NCBI GenBank assembly: GCA_964247055.1
Contig: OZ176050.1
Span: 8,618,001-8,682,000, forward strand
Source: Paragordius varius
Lineage: Eukaryota; Nematomorpha
DNA: 64,000 bases
Direction of reading: 5' to 3'
The position numbers were made by a program, and so were the translations under genes. Below the pieces are notes generated by a model that saw only the letters and a list, made by a program, of their open reading frames with translations, was not told the origin of the DNA and ran no database searches. Numbering within the stretch: the stretch's first letter is position 1; each line of letters opens with the position of its first letter. Positions 58,008-64,000 of this stretch are shown piece by piece.

Positions 58008-58995
58008 ATAATTGAAACAAACAGCTGATATTAAATAAAATCAAAAAATATCAATACTTGGTAAATTGTAATTTGAAAGCTATCCAAAGTAATTAATTTA
58101 TAATTTTCAACCATAATATATATTTATATTGTTGTTGTATAATTTTAAAACAATTAAAAATGGCGGCGAAATGTGAGAAATTCAAATTTTTTTATAAAAA
58201 TATTATAATAATGCGTCTAAAAGGCTAAAAAAGCATATTTTTAAATTTGGCCCACGCTTAAAATATTTTTTACTGTATCTAAATTTTGAATTGGCTCTGG
58301 GGTGTGGAACTACCCCACAAAGTCTTGAAGATATATGAAAAAAGGTGTTTTTTGGATGTGTAGCGCATTGGATTTTCGCTTATATGGCGTTTTATCTTTT
58401 TATTATGCACAACAGCTAAAAGGGCATATGCTTAAAGGCTGGATGGCATAAAGATTATCCAAATTTTCTATAATTAAGGTGACAACCATTCTTAAAGGTT
58501 GTATTTTCGTATAAACATTATTCTATAGCAAAATATGACTTCATAAATACTAAGACTTAGTGCATATAACACTTCAAATATTAAAAAATCAAATCTAAAT
58601 CGCAAAAGCTCATAGAACAAACAATCTTTGATCGCATAAATTAATAGAAACTTTTGTGTGACCAAGGTAGAGTTATTATTATAATTAACCATACATATAG
58701 CCAAAACATTTCAGTGTTTTCGATGATTTTTTCTGAAAACCAATTTTAGATATAGGTAATAAACATTGTTACTATCAATGATTCGGTAATATTCAAAATC
58801 AAACTTAATTTATGTCGTAAAAAGGCAATCAGTTTACAAATAGGATTTAAAAATGATATAGTAACCATGTGCGTTGGTATACGGATGTTATGTGTTTCAA
58901 GTGCCAAAAAATTTATTGAAGATTTTTTGCCAAACACAACAAAACAGATTTATAAATTTACATTTATATTAATTATAATTATCGTTTCCATTATT

Positions 58996-59953
58996 ATGAA
59001 CGTTGTCAGTAACTTAATTTTTCTACTGATTCTCTGGTTAGCGGCTGTTGAAGGATCACCAAAAAGAAGTAATTCATTTTTAAATATACATTAATTTTTA
59101 GTTACAAAAATATATGGAAAATATCTGATAACTATTGTACAAAAATTAGTAGCAATTTTCAAAACTTGGAACTTTTAATATATTTTAAATCATCATAAGA
59201 TTGCGACGCAATATAAAAAAAACTTAAATAGACGCAAACTTTATTAAATTCCAGCAAATTTAAACAAACATTTTAATTTTTATTGGGAGTCCCAAAAAGT
59301 GATTTACTTTAGATCACAAAGTCAGGGCTCTACTCTTAAATAAAAATAAGTTATATCAAATTAAAGTTTTCTTATTGAATATATTCAACATTTATAATTT
59401 TTTATAAAACGGAATCAAAAAAACTTTTTGGATTCAGGAAACATAATTTTTATCCCTTAAATACTTTGCATGTTTATATAAAACCGTACATATTATTGTT
59501 TATTTAATAAAGAGAGTAATTTTCTAAACCGAAAACATTAGCTTGTTTTCCGGACAGCATTCAACCAAAAAAACAGTTTTAAACCTATAAAATGGTAAAG
59601 GTGTATATTTCACCTTTTTGTAAAAGTTTTATTTCTTTAGGTTAAGGGTAGCCAAATTTCTATGGCTTAGTTATTTGACTTTTTGTGACACCATTTATCT
59701 TTAATCCATAATACAAGAGAACCCCGCCCCTTTTCTTAAAATATATAATATGTAACCCCTGGTAAAAACTTTGCATTTGTAATATATTTTAGAAAGGGAA
59801 ATATCATGCGCTAGATGGTGTGAACCAGATATATGCCAGGATGCTAAATGCGAACGTTTCCCAGAAGCTGTTTGCAAGATAAATTATTGTGCCTGCGAAC
59901 CAGTTTTCTATCTTAATGGCCAACGTATTGAAAATTGTTGGTGGTTGGTATAA
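58996..59953 (+). CDS. Small secreted cysteine-rich protein
   Basis: Two exons, 58996-59068 and 59793-59953; 77 residues. Residues 1-20 are a clear signal peptide (MNVVSNLIFLLILWLAAVEG). Then comes a tetrabasic KRKR, a possible processing site, and an eight-cysteine module with the spacing C-x3-C-x4-C-x4-C-x7-C-x4-C-x1-C, then one last Cys. The segment EAVCKINYCACEPVFYLNGQ resembles the NYCGGC/FY-x-NG modules found in many invertebrate extracellular proteins (family recalled by pattern, not named). Standing alone it could be a secreted ligand, inhibitor or matrix peptide. The 3' end is uncertain: a GTATAAT donor-like site lies at the stop codon, so more exons are possible. Confidence 0.65.
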
Positions 59954-60129
59954 TTGGATTTTGGGCAAGAAGCCATTCAACTATAACATAAACTATTAAT
60001 GTCATATACTAAATTATAATATTTTGAAATATGAAATAAGCATCGAATTATAACATTGATTCATTAAACTAAATTGAATTAATTTCTAACTCTTCTTTAT
60101 ATATATTGTTATCATGTTTATCATATATA

Positions 60130-60435
60130 CCATAAGTTCAACACTCTGAACTACTCGAACAATTAAAATTCCCCCTTGAACAATTCATAATTCACCTTAA
60201 AAATAAATTATGTGTTTTCGGGATAATATGACTCAGCATTAATATGGAAAATATTTTTACGACATATTTATTATTTTTTGAGCATTATATTAATTTTAAA
60301 CAGAATTTAATATTTTAAAATTATTATAAAATAAAAGTAAATTTTAATCTCAAAAACACATAATTTAGTTTAGGGTGAATTTGAGTTCTTCGAGGGTGAA
60401 TTTGAATCGTTCAAGGGTAAATGAATCGTAAATGG
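60130..60435. mobile_element. MITE, 21-bp-repeat family (3' intergenic copy)
   Basis: Left end CCATAAGTTCAACACTCTGA is degraded; the right end has three decayed 21-bp units (AGGGTGAATTTGAATCGTTC) and AATCGTAAATGG before TATG. The core matches the copies at 511 and 8153. Confidence 0.72.
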
Positions 60436-60923
60436 TATGTATATACACGGAAATAATATTGTTTATAATTTTAAACATTTTTCTCTCAATTAGACCACTA
60501 TTTAACCTTTCAAAAAGTATCCTATCATTTTTAAACCATGTTTCTACCAAATTCAATTTCTTTTTACTTTTCGTGTATAATGTAAATAGCGTTATTTGCG
60601 TGTTTTTACTTAAATTTCTAAAAAACAGGGTCCATCCCACAAAAATAAATCCTGATTTCTGTAATTTGACCATTAAGCGGTTAGTATAAGTTGGAACCAG
60701 CATGGTTGACTTTCTCAAGAATTTGAGAAACTTGATGTAATCAAATTTTTGAGAATCAACCCGGTCCCAACCGTCCAGCACTCACTCTGGTTCTTCGAAC
60801 ATTTTGGCCTGGTTCGAAGTCCTTCTAAAAAATTGAAAATATTTATCACAATTTATATCTTTTGAAATATACCACTCATATAATAATAGAGAATGATATC
60901 GATGAACATACATCTACATAAAG

Positions 60924-62566
60924 AGGGCTTCTTAAACTTTTGTAGTCCCGACCCTTTTATTATTGCGAGTTTCTTAACGACCTTAACAAATATAAAAGAA
61001 AAATAATAGTTTCTTCGAAATAATACTTAGAAATTTTGTTGATAATATTTATCAGGATTATTTCGGTTTTGAGAGAATGACAAAAATAAATCCAAATTTT
61101 TATAAAACATTTTCTGATTCATAGTAAATTTATAAAAGGTACTAGCTGACTTCGGTGTGGCGTTGTCTCACCGATTATTTTTAATAATTCGGAATAGAGT
61201 TGATGGAGATAAAAAATAATAATAAACATATTTAATAAAAAGAATGTCTCTAATTATTCTTTTACGGGTTTTTGCATAGACTGAAATATTGTTTAATCGA
61301 AATCGACAATATTCTGTCCCTAATAGAAGTTAATATTCAACTATCATTGGATTTATTTTAAGATTTTCGTTTTACGAAATCATGGTTAAAAGTTCTAATT
61401 TTAAATTGTGTTCATAGAGCTGGGATCAAGGGATATAAAAGGCAAATCATTTGTGGTCCCTTTTTAAAAGAAAGAATGATATTATACAAACTCCCCAGAA
61501 ATGTGTTTAACTGAACTCGTATGGCTTCTTAAGTTTTTTGAAAATTAACTTCAAAACTACGCCTATTTTGTATGGCGTCTCAGTTTTAAACCGGTAGACC
61601 CCTACCCATAGACCTATATGGAAAAAGCGCTGAGTTGAATTCTTTGCCTTTATAGGGCAAATATTTGGAATCATCTTTGATACTATCGTTTCATGGTTCG
61701 AAAAAATACTTCAACACTAAATAATCGTTATATGATGGCGTTTTAGGGCATAAAGGCCCAAAATTAACTTCCAATAAAAAAACCCGACCCTAATTTTTAC
61801 CTAGTTACGAATATTTAAAGCTTTTAATGAGCTCATATGGCTTCATAAATTATCTGTAAATTGGCTCCAAAACAACGCAATTTCTATATAGTGGCGCAGT
61901 TTTAGCGGTTATCTGTTTACCCAGCAGTCAATATTAAAAAAAGGCAAGACTAAAATTTTGGCCTTTTAACGGAGAATAACTCGAATCATCAAAGAATTTT
62001 AACGGTCTCATACCCTGAGCAAAAAATATTTTAGTTTTTTTTTGAAAAAAATGGCATTTTACGGGGGGAACGGGTAAAAAGAGAGCCTAAATTAAAAAAG
62101 TAAGCCGACTAGGTTCTGCGCAATCGAAAATAATAAGAAATCGAATGGTCCAACGTTTTCCGGAAAATTGTCTTAAAGACACGATTTTTCTGGACTTCGG
62201 ATTTCAAAAAAAACCGTTTTTTACAGGGGGTGGGCCCGAATTGGGAGCCTAATTCAAAAAAAGGGCGAAGCTATTGTCGGGGCATTCATCAATGATTATA
62301 TTTTTTTGACATTTGGATTGAATGTAGTACCAGTTTTCCGGAAACAGATCACAAAGCCAGCATTTTTCATTTTTATAAATATATAGATTATAATGATCGG
62401 AATAGAAATGCTGTTATAAACAGTCTTTTTGAACCAGAAGATTTTATGATATATTCTACGATGATTGTTATCTTTCTTTATAACAATAATTTTACAAGTT
62501 AATTATTTTTATTACTCGCGACCCCATAATTATGCTAGGTCGTGACCCACAGTTTAAGAAGCCCCG
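60924..62566. mobile_element. hAT-like element with nested repeat
   Basis: Ends AGGGCTTCTTAAACTTTTG and CAGTTTAAGAAGCCCCG (inverted), then TAGTCCCGACCC / GGTCGTGACCC, which is the common hAT terminal pattern. Flanked by an 8-bp near-duplication, ACATAAAG (60916-60923) and ACTTAAAG (62567-62574). The interior is nearly all the family D repeat, with no hAT transposase. Confidence 0.7.
61140..62388 (+). mobile_element. Dispersed repeat family D, long copy
   Basis: Starts TACTAGCTGACTTCGGTGTG and ends TTTATAAATATATAGAT, as does the copy at 23536-23910. The 3' half matches that copy closely (CGAAGCTATTGTCGGGGCAT); the additional ~0.85 kb is absent from the short copy. No reading frame of note. 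Confidence 0.6.
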
Positions 62567-63043
62567 ACTTAAAGAATAAACCGTATTTTACAATAAAATA
62601 TGACTTAGTTTATCGGTAAACCATATAATTGTACATACTCTCCCAAATCCAATTTAGTAAAAAATGCAAATATATATAAGGGATAATTGCAAGAACGAGG
62701 GCGTATTCGAAAAGTTGATATAATTGGGAGAGGATAATATTCAAATGTTTTAAAGTCGACCCAAATTTTTAAATAAATTTTCTATAAAATTGCCATCAAA
62801 ACATTCATTGACATAAATAATCCAAGTTAGGTTATGTAAACAACATGTACTCAAAATTATTATATGAAACTTAATTACCATAAATATCTTCCACAAAATA
62901 TTGGTTTCACAATTAGATATTTATTAAAATATACTATGCAAGATAAAAATATGTTTATTACAAATATTAATATGATTGTGTGCTCATCATTTGCACAAAT
63001 TTGGTTGCTGTTGTTTAATATGATGATAATAAAATATTTAAGC

Positions 63044-64000
63044 TCATGATCTCCAAAATCGAAAATCTATCGAAGGAATATCTTCACATCGTACAAATGG
63101 GTTTCTAAAATTGGTTTAAAAATGTTGTTTATTTTACAAAACAAAAATATTGAAAAAAAGTTCTTAAACACATACTCAAAACTTGGTTCAAGAAATACGT
63201 TTCGAGTGATAGTTGTAATGGTATCTGAGTTATCACACACTATTCGCGCAAGCGTGACTTTGCGGATTTCTTGTAATTGACCTTACAATAAAATATTTAT
63301 TGAGTGTATATTTAATTTTTTTCATATAGGGTAACGAGGACTAGGACATATCTGTATTAAAAGGTTAATATACATGCCAGGAGCCATGTATGTTAAATAT
63401 TTCATTAAACACTACTGTATTTTTTTTATACAATTGTCAAAAATTTAAGAAAAATAAAAATAAAAAATTTCATACATTTGAATTAAACACTCTTTTAGCC
63501 ATTATAACCTAAAGATATGGCCTTTCAATAATAGTGCTCGTTATTGTAAAAGGTATTTGGTTAACAAAAAGTTACTTGGAGTGAATGCATGTGTTATTAT
63601 TCCAGGTTCATTGTCGTTTTCATACCAAAAACGATCTCCAAACCGGAAATTCTTAAATTGGTTCCCTATGATACAAGAAAACGTGGGACCCAAAATACCA
63701 TCCGAATGTTCGTATTGAATCCTTGAGAATAAACGGGCCCTTCTATCCACGATTTCGGAAACACCGCCGACAAAAAGATCCACATCATCCACATGACTAG
63801 AGTATTATAATAAAAAATTTTTTTATAGAGACCTAAATCGTAAATCAGTCTCACTAAGTACCATTTTTAAATTATTTATAATAACAGTTAAAGTCAATTA
63901 ATTTGTTAGAATAATTGTTGTACTTGTAAACGGCGCGAAATCCATCTATGGCATTCGGTATGATTTGACCTCTCATATCATCCCAGTTACGAAACCTTCG
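63044..64000 (-). CDS. Animal haem peroxidase (peroxidasin/chorion peroxidase type), C-terminal part
   Basis: Secreted haem peroxidase family. Exons, complement: 63924-64000 (continues beyond the window), 63576-63796, 63176-63281, 63044-63104; all junctions are in phase. Reading order: [82 protein letters not shown], then [14 protein letters not shown] and a stop. The order and spacing are those of the last third of MPO/peroxidasin-type domains. The catalytic distal His-Asp and proximal His regions and any N-terminal modules lie outside the window, so peroxidasin cannot be told from simple peroxidases. The protein ends right after the domain, without the VWC module typical of vertebrate peroxidasin. 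Confidence 0.92.

Noticed and set aside
60365-60781. 138-codon minus-strand ORF
   Set aside because: Its 3' part lies in a MITE and the rest resembles nothing known; no exon context. Left uncalled.
62864-63049. 61-codon plus-strand frame
   Set aside because: Antisense to the peroxidase 3' end, with low-complexity AT-rich composition.

Overview
This window is AT-rich nuclear DNA from a bilaterian invertebrate. Every multi-exon gene has GT-AG introns, and the gene set is animal: HCF-1-like kelch protein, PKA-type kinase, SLC6 amino-acid transporter, DUS2, MOZART2, ALG14, SYS1, CUTA, aromatic-amino-acid-decarboxylase-type enzyme and animal haem peroxidase. The most telling trait is a class of introns only 21-25 nt long: five in CUTA, one each in MZT2, DUS2, the decarboxylase gene and a transposase. 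Others are 29-50 nt. Introns this small are known in dicyemid mesozoans, so a reduced spiralian (dicyemid or orthonectid-like) is my best guess. That is inference; I cannot name the species.

Layout. 1-11932: an HCF-1-like gene (minus, 3' end outside the window) whose introns hold a 3.4-kb hairpin element, three copies of one MITE family and a TIR element with a hAT MITE nested in it. 12.1-14.8 kb: a non-coding TIR repeat. 15.6-18.2 kb: a PKA-like kinase. 18.7-20.1 kb: a type II membrane DUF268 protein. 21.3-29.3 kb: an SLC6 transporter. 29.3-34.9 kb: no gene recognised, one large repeat. 34.9-43.4 kb: DUS2, 8 exons, two introns of which are swollen by transposons; one holds a near-perfect 3.2-kb palindrome with two divergent copies of a DD34E transposase gene. 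43.4-45.4 kb: a very dense cluster (MZT2, ALG14, SYS1, CUTA and the last decarboxylase exon). 45.3-56.2 kb: a group II decarboxylase gene, one intron of which is 5.3 kb of repeats. 57.8-60 kb: an unidentified exon and a small secreted cysteine-rich protein gene. 60-63 kb: nested transposons. 63.0-64.0 kb: the 3' end of a haem peroxidase gene.

Two features stand out. First, the architecture is split between extremely compact gene-gene junctions (abutting stop codons, overlapping convergent coding ends, 21 bp between divergent starts) with 21-25 nt introns, and kilobase introns packed with transposons. Second, the mobile elements form a system: a 352-aa transposase sits in a palindromic element whose ends carry 21-bp tandem repeats, and at least five small MITEs nearby share those 21-bp repeats and ends. 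A second element family uses an unrelated 21-bp repeat in the same position.

The host genes appear to work independently (transcription cofactor, signalling, amino-acid uptake and amine synthesis, tRNA modification, microtubule nucleation, N-glycosylation, Golgi traffic). The SLC6 transporter and the decarboxylase would both fit amino-acid/amine metabolism, but nothing in the sequence links them.
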